NCBI GenBank assembly: GCA_009843505.1
Contig: VYDI01000040.1
Location: 124,001 to 188,000 of the forward strand
Reading direction: 5' to 3'
From: Holophagales bacterium
GTDB taxonomy: Bacteria; Acidobacteriota; Thermoanaerobaculia; Multivoradales; Multivoraceae
Length of the DNA: 64,000 bases
In this document: one piece after another, positions 17,535 through 26,222 of the stretch
Position numbering within the stretch: the stretch's first letter is position 1
How the letters are laid out: each line of letters starts with the position of its first letter
Notes under the pieces: generated by a model
What the model saw: the letters and a program-made list of their open reading frames with translations, nothing else
Told to the model about the DNA's origin: nothing
Database searches by the model: none
Translations under genes and position numbers: made by a program

Positions 17535-17563
17535 GGGTGCGCCGGCGTCCCCGCCGGCATCCG
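17535..17563. terminator. REP-like hairpin at a convergent gene end (copy 1)
   Basis: GCCGGCG (17541-17547) and CGCCGGC (17552-17558) form a perfect 7-bp stem around the loop TCCC, flanked by GGGTGC on the left and ATCCG on the right. The same flanks and hairpin recur at 51908 and 60176, each between convergent genes. There is no U-tract, so any terminator activity would depend on the stem or on Rho. Confidence 0.6.
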
Positions 17564-17597
17564 GCGCGGAGCGCCGGGCTCCGAACCCTCTGCCTCG

Positions 17598-18398
17598 CTA
17601 GCGGTTCCGGGTCAGCGGCACGAAGCGCACGGGGATCACGCGGGTCCGCTCCACCGATCCGTCCGCCTGCTTCTCCAGCACCTGGAGTTCCTGGCGGCCG
17701 CCATCGGGCCCCACGGGTAGCACCAGCCGGCCGCCTGCCGCCAACTGATCGACCAGGGGCTGCGGGACGTGGTCCGGCGCCGCCGTGACGACGATCGCGT
17801 CGAACGGCGCCTCCTCGGGCCACCCCAGGTAGCCGTCGCCGATCCGGGTCGTCACGTTCTCGTACCCGGCCGCGTCCAGCGCCGCCGCCGCCCGCAGCCC
17901 GAGTGGCTCCACGATCTCGATCGTGTAGACGTGATCGACGATCTCGGCCAGCACCGCGGCCTGGTAGCCCGAGCCGGTGCCGATCTCGAGCACCCTGTCT
18001 TCCGGGTCCGGTTCGGCGAGCTCCGTCATCAGCGCCACGATGTAGGGCTGGGAAATCGTCTGTTGCCAACCGATCCCGAGCGGCGAGTCGCGGTAGGCCC
18101 ACTCGCGGATCTCCTCCGGCACGAAGAGGTGGCGTTCGACCTTTCCCATCGCGTCGATGACGCCCACGTCGAACACCGGCGGCCGTCCGTCGCGGGGTTC
18201 GGAGATCGTGTCGCGCACCATGCGCCGCCTCAACTCCGCGAAGTCGACCGCCTCCTGGGCCGACGCCGTGCAGCCCGCGAGGCCGACGCTCGCCGCCGCG
18301 GCAACGCCCAGAATGCCGGGCCTCGACCGGTGCCCCAGGCCCGCGTATAGCCTTCGCAGGCTCTTCCCGACTCCGCCGCCAACCGAGATCCGCGTCAT
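17598..18398 (-). CDS. pcm: Protein-L-isoaspartate O-methyltransferase, predicted lipoprotein
   Basis: The methyltransferase domain is typical of PCMT: RRRMVRDTI near the start, SQPYIVALMTEL, SAM motif I VLEIGTGSGYQAAVLAEI, YTIEIVEPL and the late LVLPVGPDG. It would methylate isoaspartyl residues so that damaged proteins can be repaired. Unusually, the ATG at 18398 gives a 266-residue protein that opens with a signal peptide and the lipobox LAGC, so it should sit in the periplasm or be anchored to a membrane. The divergent MFS gene begins close by, so the two share a control region. The family is certain; location is inferred from the signal sequence. Confidence 0.9.
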   Translation of the reverse strand: MTRISVGGGVGKSLRRLYAGLGHRSRPGILGVAAAASVGLAGCTASAQEAVDFAELRRRMVRDTISEPRDGRPPVFDVGVIDAMGKVERHLFVPEEIREWAYRDSPLGIGWQQTISQPYIVALMTELAEPDPEDRVLEIGTGSGYQAAVLAEIVDHVYTIEIVEPLGLRAAAALDAAGYENVTTRIGDGYLGWPEEAPFDAIVVTAAPDHVPQPLVDQLAAGGRLVLPVGPDGGRQELQVLEKQADGSVERTRVIPVRFVPLTRNR

Positions 18399-18456
18399 CG
18401 TCTCTCCCGCCACCCCTGCCGTCAGCCTGTGGCGCCGACCGGGCCTCCTAGCGTAC

Positions 18457-19623
18457 ATGGGGTCGTGGGCCTGCTCGAGCGCCGGCCTCGCGATGCAGCA
18501 GCTCCTGCTGGTGTGGCTGCTCGCCGGCGTACTCGCTCTGCCAGCCGACCGGGTGGGGCCGTTGCAGGCGGCAATCGGTCTGCCCGGAGTGATCATCATG
18601 CTCTGGGGCGGCGCCAACGCGGACCGCACGGACGCCAGGGCGATCCTGACCCGCGTGTTCGGCGCCGCGGCGCTCGTGCCCTTCGGTCTGGTCCTGGCGC
18701 TGGAACTCGGCGGACTCAACGTGTGGACGGTGACCGCCTGGGGACTCGGCCTCAGCGCCGCCCTGTCGTTCTCCAGTCCGGCGCAGCAGGCGGTGCTGAA
18801 CCGGATCGCGGGGCGCGACCTGCAGCGCGGAGTGACCGCGGCCACCGCGATCAGCATGTTCACCTACATGATCGGACTCCGGGTCGCCGGACAGCTCGAT
18901 TCCCTCGGGCTACGCCAGGTCCTGCTGGCCCAGAGCCTCTGCCTGGGCGCCGCGGCTCTCTGGATCCGTCGGATCGGATCGCAGCCCGTGAACGACGGGG
19001 AGGCCGGCGCGCCCGCCTGGCGCCGCATCGTCGAGGGCTTCCGGGCCTCCTACCGCCAGCGGCCCGTGTTCGACGCGATGACCGTGAACTTCGTCTCCAG
19101 CATCTTCAACGCCGGCGCCTTCTTCACCGTGCTTCCCTTCATCGTGCTCCGCGTCTACGACGGCGACGCGGAACTCCTGTCCTGGCTGATGATCCTCTTC
19201 TTCGCCGGCGCCGTCGTCTCCAACCTGATCATGCTCCGGTTCATGCCGTTTCAGCAGCCCGGGCGCTGGTTCGTCGTGCTGCAACTCTCCCGGATCCTCG
19301 TCCTGTTCCTGATCTGGATCGAACCCGCCTGGTGGCTGGTCGTCACCGCGAGCGTCGCCTGGGGCCTGAACATGGGCGTGACGACAACCCTGGCCCGGGC
19401 CATCGTCCAGGAAGCCGCCGAGCCGCAGACCCGCGGCCGCGTCCTGTCCGTCTTCGGTCTCGGCCTGCTCGGCGCCCCGCTGATCGGCGCCATCATCCTC
19501 GGCTGGATCGTCGAGGAGTACGGCGCCCTGGCCGGCCTGGTCCCCGGCATGGCGGCGTCGGTGCTGCTGTTTACCTACAGCATGGCCGCCACGGGGCTGT
19601 GGCGCTATCGCAGTCGCTCCTAG
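18457..19623 (+). CDS. MFS transporter (EntS-like MFS_3 type)
   Basis: From the ATG at 18457 the protein has 388 residues and roughly 11-12 hydrophobic segments. Features are the short loop GGANADRTDARAI between helices 2 and 3, SSPAQQAVLNRI after helix 4, and a long central loop. These match drug or siderophore exporters of the MFS_3 branch. The frame stays open to 18157 but no ATG or GTG lies between, and an upstream start would run over the isoaspartyl methyltransferase gene, so the N-terminus is uncertain; residues just upstream (SLWRRPGLLAY) look coding and a rare start may be used. A decayed copy of its last 240 bp lies at 21290-21525. Confidence 0.8.
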   Translation: MGSWACSSAGLAMQQLLLVWLLAGVLALPADRVGPLQAAIGLPGVIIMLWGGANADRTDARAILTRVFGAAALVPFGLVLALELGGLNVWTVTAWGLGLSAALSFSSPAQQAVLNRIAGRDLQRGVTAATAISMFTYMIGLRVAGQLDSLGLRQVLLAQSLCLGAAALWIRRIGSQPVNDGEAGAPAWRRIVEGFRASYRQRPVFDAMTVNFVSSIFNAGAFFTVLPFIVLRVYDGDAELLSWLMILFFAGAVVSNLIMLRFMPFQQPGRWFVVLQLSRILVLFLIWIEPAWWLVVTASVAWGLNMGVTTTLARAIVQEAAEPQTRGRVLSVFGLGLLGAPLIGAIILGWIVEEYGALAGLVPGMAASVLLFTYSMAATGLWRYRSRS

Positions 19624-19968
19624 ATCCCTCTCCGCTCCACACCGGTCCTCACACCGCCCTCGCCACCCGCACCGCTGAGACGCTCGTCTCCCGCCGAGCC
19701 GAGCCGGCCCGCCAACCTACTGCGAATCCCAAGAGTCACAACGGACCCTCCTCCAACCCCCTGGCTGATACCGTCCTCTACCTTCCGAAGCCGCTTCTCA
19801 AACCTTCTTCCGCCGCGCGCACAGGCTGCCTGTCACAACCGAACCGCGAGCCGACCCCGCCAAGGCCAAGCCCATCACCTGACCCGACTCCACCCAGCCG
19901 CAGGCAGCCGCTTTGGCCCCTGCCGCGTCATGCTCGCCACGGACCACAAACTGTAAGGCACTCTCAAA
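19624..19968. other. 345-bp stretch with no recognisable gene at the left edge of the island
   Basis: No conserved frame, RNA gene, hairpin or repeat was seen. Composition shifts from the GC-rich third-position bias of the MFS gene to a flatter, C- and A-rich text, consistent with the start of acquired DNA. A promoter for the 19969 gene must lie near its right end, but no -35/-10 pair is convincing. Confidence 0.5.
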
Positions 19969-20970
19969 ATGCTGCTTGACCTGAATCTCCTGTCGGTCGT
20001 CGTCGGCCTCACGTCCCTTGTCCTGGCTCTCGTCACGATTCTCCTCAGCCTTCACAACCGGAGCAAGGCCGAGGAGTGGAACCAGAGCACGCGAGAGACC
20101 TTCCTCGACGTCGAAAAGACGCTGCAGCAAATCCGGATTCACGCCGAGACGATCCAGAACCACGCCTTCCAACAGGCCGACAAAGTGTTCGACGCTGTAG
20201 CGTTTCAGCAAGTCGACCGAACGTACACCGACTCACAAAAGGGCCAACTCGAGGTCCCCATCAAGGCCCCCACCACGGCAGCTCCTCCTCCGAAGGGCGC
20301 TCCAGAAGAAGCTACGGGCGAATTGGAACCTGAGCCAACGCCGGAAGAACGTACGCTCGAGGAGTTTAGGGTGGTCGTCAACCGAATGGACGAGGGCACG
20401 AAGTTCACGGGTAACGACCGCGACGTCGCTTTCGGATTAGTGTCTTCTATTCGGAAGAGTGATGTCAAGCACGCACCGGAATTCGAAGTGCTACTGGAAC
20501 GCCTACTTGACAACCTGATGGCAGCTGACCAAAACGCACACATCGATGTCATCGACGATTGGTTCGGAGCGATGACTACAGAGAACCGCGGAATCAACAA
20601 CACGATCCTCCAGAACCTCGGTCACCGGCTACTGGGATCGACGGCACCAGCGCGAGACCGTGACATTCGACGATTCAAGCGACACATGGACGCTGCCGGT
20701 CACGGAAACGACCCGCTGGCGCGATGTATTTGGATCGTGTACAACTTCGTACAGGAGAATAGCGAGGAACTGGAGCGGACATTTGCGATCATCGAAGCAT
20801 TCGATGCAGCTCAGACTCTCTCTTTTCTAGACGTTCTGGACCGATACTGCGAAGAGTCCCGGATCGCAAAATCCGCTACCGAGAAGATCAAGGCAATGGC
20901 GAGCAACGCGAGAGGTTTCCGTAGTGCTTACAAGCGGCGACTTGCCGAAGTGAGAGAGCGAGTCCGTTGA
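19969..20970 (+). CDS. Membrane-anchored protein of unknown function (island gene)
   Basis: The 333-residue product begins with one hydrophobic helix (residues 5-28), followed by a probable coiled coil (35-75), a Pro/Glu linker (100-127) and an all-alpha C-terminal domain. I do not recognise the C-terminal domain. Base composition is clearly lower in GC than the flanking genes, with codons such as TTA, AGG and ATT more frequent, which suggests recent acquisition. The architecture (short anchor, coiled coil, helical cytoplasmic domain) is common among defence-island membrane proteins, but that is only an analogy. It lies alone between the MFS gene and the relic of the ABC permease. Confidence 0.65.
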   Translation: MLLDLNLLSVVVGLTSLVLALVTILLSLHNRSKAEEWNQSTRETFLDVEKTLQQIRIHAETIQNHAFQQADKVFDAVAFQQVDRTYTDSQKGQLEVPIKAPTTAAPPPKGAPEEATGELEPEPTPEERTLEEFRVVVNRMDEGTKFTGNDRDVAFGLVSSIRKSDVKHAPEFEVLLERLLDNLMAADQNAHIDVIDDWFGAMTTENRGINNTILQNLGHRLLGSTAPARDRDIRRFKRHMDAAGHGNDPLARCIWIVYNFVQENSEELERTFAIIEAFDAAQTLSFLDVLDRYCEESRIAKSATEKIKAMASNARGFRSAYKRRLAEVRERVR

Positions 20971-21025
20971 ACGAGGTCTGGCGCCTTCTGCGGCGGCATG
21001 TCTGAAGTCAACTCGGTACTCGATC

Positions 21026-21284
21026 GGCCCCTCCGCCACGACGACGCAGGCTCCCCACCGTGCTCAGAGCAGTGCGAAGACGATCAGGGAGGTGGCGACG
21101 GCAAGAATCGTCGGAGGACGCCGCGAAGGCGAGGGGACCCGAGATCACACTCAGCAGGATGAGCGGCAACTGCACTCGGCGGAAGGCGAAGAGCGGGTTC
21201 GCGCCTGGGTTGGGATCGCCCTCATGACGGTCCAGTCGAAGCCGACTGTCCCGGTGTGGGTCTGCGCCAGCCGGGGTTCGAGGA
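21026..21284 (-). pseudogene. Relic of the 3' end of an ABC permease gene
   Basis: The text reads as a degraded copy of 31976-32388, the last part of the intact potC-like permease gene, in the same orientation. Shared runs include GATGAGCGGCAACTGCAC, GTCCAGTCGAAGCCG and TGTGGGTCTGCGCCAG. Two internal deletions are visible, one corresponding to about 32061-32152 and one to about 32289-32350, and many substitutions break the frame. It cannot encode a protein. Confidence 0.8.
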
Positions 21285-21289
21285 GCCTC

Positions 21290-21525
21290 AAAACGGGCGA
21301 ACGACGCCTCTCACCCGGGCGATCGTCTAAGTGGCCGCCAAGCCGCAGGCCCCGTGGGCGCATCACCCCGGTCTTCGGCCTCGGCCTGCTCGGTGCTCCA
21401 CTGGTCGGCGCCCTCATCTCGGGCTGGTTCGTCGAGCACTGCGGCGCCCTTGCCGGCCTGGTCCCCGGCATGGCCACGTCAGTGCTGGCAGCATGACGAC
21501 CGCGGTATCGTGGCGGTATCAGAGT
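21290..21525 (+). pseudogene. Relic of the 3' end of the MFS transporter gene
   Basis: This is a degraded copy of about 19376-19615, the end of the intact MFS gene, in the same orientation. Shared runs include TCTCGGCCTGCTCGG (with one change) and GCCGGCCTGGTCCCCGGCATGGC. Small indels and an early stop destroy the frame. It abuts the permease relic, so a permease 3' end and an MFS 3' end are joined here in the reverse of their order at the island's outer borders. Confidence 0.8.
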
Positions 21526-21623
21526 CACACCTAGCCGAGTAACGGGACCCAGAGTGCCCTCATAGCGACGAGCCCGCTGGCTCAAGTACACTCGCGCGCC
21601 GCACTCATGGGGATGGACCTAGC

Positions 21624-22115
21624 GTGGTGACGTACACTGATGAGGAGATCGACGACCTCATCCAGATTCCGAAGACACCCGTCGGCGACCGCACCGACCT
21701 GCCGCGCCTGCGCGACACGGGGATGCATGCGCGTGCAACCGCGCTGTTCCGCGGCGACGACGGCAACGAGTTCAAGGTCGTGCTGCGGCGAAGCCGTGCC
21801 AACGCCCTCGACTTCTCGGTCATCCTGGCGGTTCGCGTACCCAGATCGAACCGCTGGTTTCGGCTTCGACGCTACAACGGCAGGAGCCATGTCCACCGGA
21901 ACCGAATCGAGGGAACGACCGTCACGGGCTTTCACATTCACACGGCCACGGAACGCTACCAGCGCTCGGGCCGTCGCGAGGACGCGTATGCGGAGTCGGC
22001 GACGAGATACGGGGACTACGAGGGCGCCGTGCGCTGCCTGATAAGGGAGGCCAATCTCGCAATCGCCCCACGCCCCAACCTGCAGACCGAGCTCTTCCAG
22101 CAGGAGGGGCCATGA
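21624..22115 (+). CDS. Small protein of the restriction-modification locus (DUF6978-like)
   Basis: The 163-residue product starts YTDEEIDDLIQIPK and contains LRRSRANALDFSVILAVRVP, RLRRYNGRSHVH and FHIHTATERYQ. This pattern resembles a family of uncharacterised proteins that I know as DUF6978; the name should be checked. The conserved His and Arg in RRYNGRSH and HIHTATERYQ could form an active site or nucleic-acid contact. Its stop overlaps the next start (ATGA), so it is translationally coupled to the DUF1828 protein and probably acts with it. GTG at 21624 or 21627 could be the start. Confidence 0.7.
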   Translation: MVTYTDEEIDDLIQIPKTPVGDRTDLPRLRDTGMHARATALFRGDDGNEFKVVLRRSRANALDFSVILAVRVPRSNRWFRLRRYNGRSHVHRNRIEGTTVTGFHIHTATERYQRSGRREDAYAESATRYGDYEGAVRCLIREANLAIAPRPNLQTELFQQEGP

Positions 22116-22888
22116 ACGGCGAACGGATCGTCACCGAGTTTCGGCGGAAAATCTGCCGCCAGATCGAAGTCATGCCGGAGGGCATTGGCCGATACCGCGT
22201 GGTCACGCCATTCGAGTTCGACGATGGGGACGGCCTAGTCATCGTGCTGAAGCAACAGGGCTCCGGGTGGCTACTGACCGACGAAGCCCATACCTTCATG
22301 CGCCTCACCTACGACATCGACAAGGCCGACCTTCATCAGGGCACGCGCCAGAAACTCATCTCGAACGCGCTGGATATGTTCGGGGTCGAAGATCACGACG
22401 GCGAACTCGTGATGCCGGTGCCCGACGAGCGCTTCGGAGATGCTCTCTTCTCCTTCGTACAGGCGGTCCTCCGCATCTTCGACGTGAACTACCTGTCTCG
22501 CGAGCGGGTACTCAGCACCTTCAAGGACGACTTCCGGGGATTCCTGAAGGAGTGGATACCGGCTGAACGGAGAGTCTTCGACTGGCGCGATCCCGAGGCA
22601 GATCCTCAAGGGAACTACGCCGTCGATTGTCGCGTTAACGGAAGCGAGAGGCCGCTGTTTATCTACGGATTGGCGAGCGACCATCAGACGAACGCCGCCA
22701 CCATAGCTATCCACCAGTTCGAAAGGTGGGGAAAGCAGTTCAGCACGCTCGGAGTCTTCGAAGATCAGGAGAAGATCGCCCGCAAAGTCCTGGCCCGTTT
22801 CACTGACGTCTGCGACCGGCAGTACTCGAGTCTTGGCGCCAACCGCGAACGCATCGAGACGTTCATCAACCAGGCTGTCGCCGGCTGA
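22112..22888 (+). CDS. DUF1828/DUF1829-type protein of the restriction-modification locus
   Basis: The 258-residue protein has an N-terminal DUF1828-like half, with TPFEFDDGDGLVIVLKQQGSGWLLTDEAHT as its core, and a C-terminal half that resembles DUF1829 (PLFIYGLASDHQTNAATIAIHQFERWG). The C-terminal half has a fold reminiscent of nuclease-like domains, though no catalytic PD-D/ExK set is obvious to me. Proteins of this type are often seen in phage and mobile defence contexts. It lies between the coupled small gene and the Mod gene (41 bp before the latter), so it is a probable accessory of the restriction system. Confidence 0.75.
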   Translation: MNGERIVTEFRRKICRQIEVMPEGIGRYRVVTPFEFDDGDGLVIVLKQQGSGWLLTDEAHTFMRLTYDIDKADLHQGTRQKLISNALDMFGVEDHDGELVMPVPDERFGDALFSFVQAVLRIFDVNYLSRERVLSTFKDDFRGFLKEWIPAERRVFDWRDPEADPQGNYAVDCRVNGSERPLFIYGLASDHQTNAATIAIHQFERWGKQFSTLGVFEDQEKIARKVLARFTDVCDRQYSSLGANRERIETFINQAVAG

Positions 22889-22929
22889 GCGCGTCCCGCC
22901 CCCCAAGGCTTCCACTAGACCGCCACGCG

Positions 22930-25900
22930 ATGACGACCAACCACTTCGACAAGCTCGTCACACTCCTAAAGGAGCTGTTCCAGCTCGACAAGCCGGAACT
23001 CGACTTCGGGTTCTACCGGATCATGCACGCCCGGAGCGCGGAGGTGACGCTGTTTCTCGAAGAGGAACTCCTCCCGCAGGTCCGTTCCGCGCTCAACGAG
23101 TACGGCTCGGCCGAGCGGATCCAGGTCGAAGCCGAACTCGCGAAGACCATCGACCAACTCAAGGCGGCAGGCGTGGACCCCGAGTCCGCCCCGAAGGTCC
23201 GGGATCTGCGAGTGAAACTCAACGCAGACGACGACCTAGCCGCGATCGAAGCCGATGTCTACGACCACCTCTACCGGTTCTTCCGCCGCTACTACAAGGA
23301 CGGCGACTTCATCAGCCAGCGCGTCTACAAAGACGGGGTGTACGCACTCCCCTACCAGGGCGAGGAGGTCAAACTCCACTGGGCGAACGCCGACCAGTAC
23401 TACATCAAGACAGATGAGTACCTGAGGAACTACAGCTTCAGGCTGCGACCCAACGCCGAGAACGGCAGCGACCCGATGCGCGTTCACTTGCGGCTGGTCG
23501 ACGCGGCCGAAGGCGAGCATGACAACGTGAAGCCCGCCGCCTCCAGCGCACGCGTATTCGTTCTGGCTGAGGACGAAACCGCATCCGCCGTCGAGGAGAT
23601 CTCGGGCGCCGAGCACCGGGAGCTCCTGATCCGGTTCGAGTACCGCCAGGCGACTCTTGACGACTGGCCGAGCGACCAACGAGCCGGAAGAACGAAGCCT
23701 CCCAAGCAGAAGTCGCTCCTCGACGGTGCCGAGCACCGCATCCTCGCCCGTCTGCGGGACTCCCGATCAAGGTGGCTGGCGGAACTCGAGAAGCCGCACG
23801 AGAAGGCGGGCGGCCAGCCCGCCGACTACACGCGCCTCCGCGCCCACCTGAACCGCTACGCCGCCCGCAACGCGTTCGACTACTTCATCCACAAGGACCT
23901 GGGCGGGTTCCTGCGCCGGGAGCTCGACTTCTACATCAAGAACGAAGTCATGCGCCTCGACGACATCGAGCACACCGATGCCCCGAGCGTCGAACAGTAC
24001 CTGTCGAAGGTCCGGGCTATTCGCCGGGTCGCCGGCGAGATCATCAACTTCCTCGCCACCCTGGAGAACTTCCAGAAGCGCTTGTGGCTCAAGAAGAAGT
24101 TTGTCGTCGAGACGTCGTACTGCATCCGCCTCGGCTGTATCCCCGCTGATTTCCTGTCAGAGATCGCCGCGAACGAGGCACAGCGGCGTGAGTGGGTCGA
24201 GTTGTGCAGGATCGACGCGATCAAGAGGCGATCTGGCCACGCCCGCGGCTACAGCGAGCCGCTGACGGTAGAGTCTCTGCGGTCGCAGCCCGCGTTGATG
24301 GTGGATACGCGGCACTTCCCGCCAGCCTTCGCTGAGCGGCTCATTGAGACAAGCGTCAACCCCCCAAACAGTTACCTGTTGGTCCACGGGGAGAACTTCC
24401 AGTCTCTGAACGTCCTGTCCCGCTGCTTCCGGGGCGAGATCAACTGCGTCTACATCGACCCGCCCTACAACGCCCCGGCCAGCGAGATTCTCTACAAGAA
24501 CAACTTCAAGCACTCCTCTTTTCTCTCGATGATCGAGAGCCGCTTGCTGCTCTCCAGGCATCTCACGGCGATCGACGGCTCGCACGTCGTGGCCATCGAC
24601 AAGAACGAACGAAACGGGGTCTTTCGCGTTCTGTCGCAGACGTTCCCGCATCACGACAACGTCGCCGTCACAGTGGAGCACAACCGCAAAGGCGTCCAGG
24701 ATCAGAAGTTCTCGTTCACTCACGAGTACGCCCTCTTCTCCATTCCGCCGGCTCGCAAGACACTGAATCAGGTCGAGCGTCGGGAAGATCGATGGACCTA
24801 CGACAACTTCAGGAACTGGGGAGGAGAGTCACGCAGGGAGGATGGCGCGAAGACCTTCTATGCCGTGCGGATTCGTGATGGCGAGATCCTTGATTTCGGC
24901 GACGTCTGGACCGATGAGGGCCAACACCCGGAAGGCGCCAACGTGCCACGGTTGGACGGCACGATCGAAGTGTTTCCCATTGATGGCGAAGGAGTGGAGA
25001 GAAAATGGCGCTACGAAAGGGGAACGGTCGACTCGATTCGCCACAAGTTGAAGGTGGTTAAGAACCGAGCAGGACTCTGGGACATCAAGATCGCGAAGAC
25101 CAGAGACCAGAGGAAGACCGTCTGGTACGGAGCACACTACAACGCAGGCGATCACGGCACCAAGCTTCTGGGTGACCTGGGATTTCCCAGCGGGAGCTTC
25201 GACAACCCCAAGTCGGTGTTCAATGTACAAGACTGCGTAGACAGTGTCAGTGATGGGGATCACCTCATTCTCGACTACTTCGCTGGCTCCGGGACAACTG
25301 GCCACGCCGTCATCAACTTGAACCGCGGGGACGGCGGCAACCGGCGGTTCATCCTCGTCGAGATGGGCGAGCACTTTGACACCGTGCTCCTGCCGCGGCT
25401 CAAGAAGGTCATCTACTCGTCGGAATGGAAGAACGGCAGACCCGTGCAGCAAGCAGCAGGAGAGGAGTCCGAGCGTTCTCCCGACATCATGAAGGTGATT
25501 CGACTCGAGTCGTACGAAGACACGCTGAACAATCTCCGTGTTCCAACGGCTGAGGCCGACTCGGAAGACAACCAACATCTACGCCCCCCCCCGGAATTCC
25601 CTCGCGAACCGCTGGATCGTCGGCACGGCGGGAGGAGTACTTCCTGCGCTACATGCTCGACATCGAGACGCGCGGCAGCGCGTCGCTGCTGGATGTTGAC
25701 CAGTTCATCGATCCGACCGCCTACTTACTCGACGTCAAGAGGCCGGGCTCGGACGAAAGCCGGCCAACGCCTGTCGATCTTGTCGAGACGTTCAACTGGC
25801 TTCTCGGACTGCGGGTCGCGCGGCTTTGGGCGCCGCGTGAGTACGAGGTTGACTTCGAGCGCGATGAGGAAGGCCGGCTTCGGCTTCGGAGCGGGCTTCG

Positions 25901-25938
25901 CAAGCAGGCGGGCGGACGTTGGTGGTTCCGGGCTGTAG
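22930..25938 (+). CDS. Type III-like Mod: adenine-specific DNA methyltransferase (frame broken near 3' end)
   Basis: This is a beta-class N6-adenine methyltransferase: the catalytic DPPYN motif (residues 510-514) precedes the SAM-binding DYFAGSGTTG motif (782-791). A 450-residue N-terminal extension, rich in charged helices, precedes the catalytic part. Coding homology follows this frame only to about 25583; a run of nine C at 25584-25592 then leads into an out-of-frame tail ending at 25938, while the true C-terminus continues in another frame to 26222. With ten or seven C the two parts would join into one protein of about 1,097 residues. As read, the product lacks the C-terminal region, probably needed for recognition or Res contact. 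Confidence 0.85.
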   Translation: MTTNHFDKLVTLLKELFQLDKPELDFGFYRIMHARSAEVTLFLEEELLPQVRSALNEYGSAERIQVEAELAKTIDQLKAAGVDPESAPKVRDLRVKLNADDDLAAIEADVYDHLYRFFRRYYKDGDFISQRVYKDGVYALPYQGEEVKLHWANADQYYIKTDEYLRNYSFRLRPNAENGSDPMRVHLRLVDAAEGEHDNVKPAASSARVFVLAEDETASAVEEISGAEHRELLIRFEYRQATLDDWPSDQRAGRTKPPKQKSLLDGAEHRILARLRDSRSRWLAELEKPHEKAGGQPADYTRLRAHLNRYAARNAFDYFIHKDLGGFLRRELDFYIKNEVMRLDDIEHTDAPSVEQYLSKVRAIRRVAGEIINFLATLENFQKRLWLKKKFVVETSYCIRLGCIPADFLSEIAANEAQRREWVELCRIDAIKRRSGHARGYSEPLTVESLRSQPALMVDTRHFPPAFAERLIETSVNPPNSYLLVHGENFQSLNVLSRCFRGEINCVYIDPPYNAPASEILYKNNFKHSSFLSMIESRLLLSRHLTAIDGSHVVAIDKNERNGVFRVLSQTFPHHDNVAVTVEHNRKGVQDQKFSFTHEYALFSIPPARKTLNQVERREDRWTYDNFRNWGGESRREDGAKTFYAVRIRDGEILDFGDVWTDEGQHPEGANVPRLDGTIEVFPIDGEGVERKWRYERGTVDSIRHKLKVVKNRAGLWDIKIAKTRDQRKTVWYGAHYNAGDHGTKLLGDLGFPSGSFDNPKSVFNVQDCVDSVSDGDHLILDYFAGSGTTGHAVINLNRGDGGNRRFILVEMGEHFDTVLLPRLKKVIYSSEWKNGRPVQQAAGEESERSPDIMKVIRLESYEDTLNNLRVPTAEADSEDNQHLRPPPEFPREPLDRRHGGRSTSCATCSTSRRAAARRCWMLTSSSIRPPTYSTSRGRARTKAGQRLSILSRRSTGFSDCGSRGFGRRVSTRLTSSAMRKAGFGFGAGFASRRADVGGSGL
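25584..25592 (+). repeat. C9 homopolymer at the Mod frameshift
   Basis: Nine consecutive C inside the Mod gene are the exact point where the coding frame changes. One extra C or two fewer would restore an uninterrupted gene. Type III mod genes are known to switch by slippage in such simple repeats, but long C runs are also a classic sequencing weak point. Confidence 0.85.
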
Positions 25939-26222
25939 AGGGCACGCTCCCTGACGACCGGCGTGCGCTCGTCGTTTGGCGGAAACGGCCTGGCAGCGAC
26001 GATCCGCTCGGCGTCGAGCAGGACAACCTGGTTCTAAACGAGTGGTTCCTGATGCGGGGCTGGGCCGATCTCGGCCCTGGCGGAACCAGCGCCTTCGACG
26101 CGGTCTACGTCAACGGCGACCACAATCTGGAGAGCCTGCGTGGGTCTGACGCCGTCTGGGCGGGACACCTGATCGAAGACCACTTCCATCGGCTGATGTT
26201 CGAGAGCGAGGACGCGAACTGA
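25593..26222 (+). pseudogene. C-terminal part of Mod in the shifted frame
   Basis: Directly after the C run this frame reads REEYFLRYMLDIETRGSASLL and continues for about 200 residues (for example LDVKRPGSDE and FNWLLGLRV), the standard C-terminal region of large type III-like Mod proteins. An internal ATG at 25653 exists, but separate expression is unlikely since the frame lacks any catalytic motif and continues the preceding domain. Its stop TGA (26220-26222) overlaps the first codon proposed for Res. It is marked as broken only because of the single frame change. Confidence 0.8.

Noticed and set aside
18157..18456. Extended N-terminus for the MFS transporter
   Set aside because: The upstream codons are antisense to the isoaspartyl methyltransferase and do not look like transporter sequence, except the last 10-15 codons; kept as a start uncertainty only.
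21092..21496. 134-codon frame spanning both relics as a chimeric small gene
   Set aside because: It crosses the junction of two decayed fragments, the first of which is antisense to its original coding strand; the frame is accidental.
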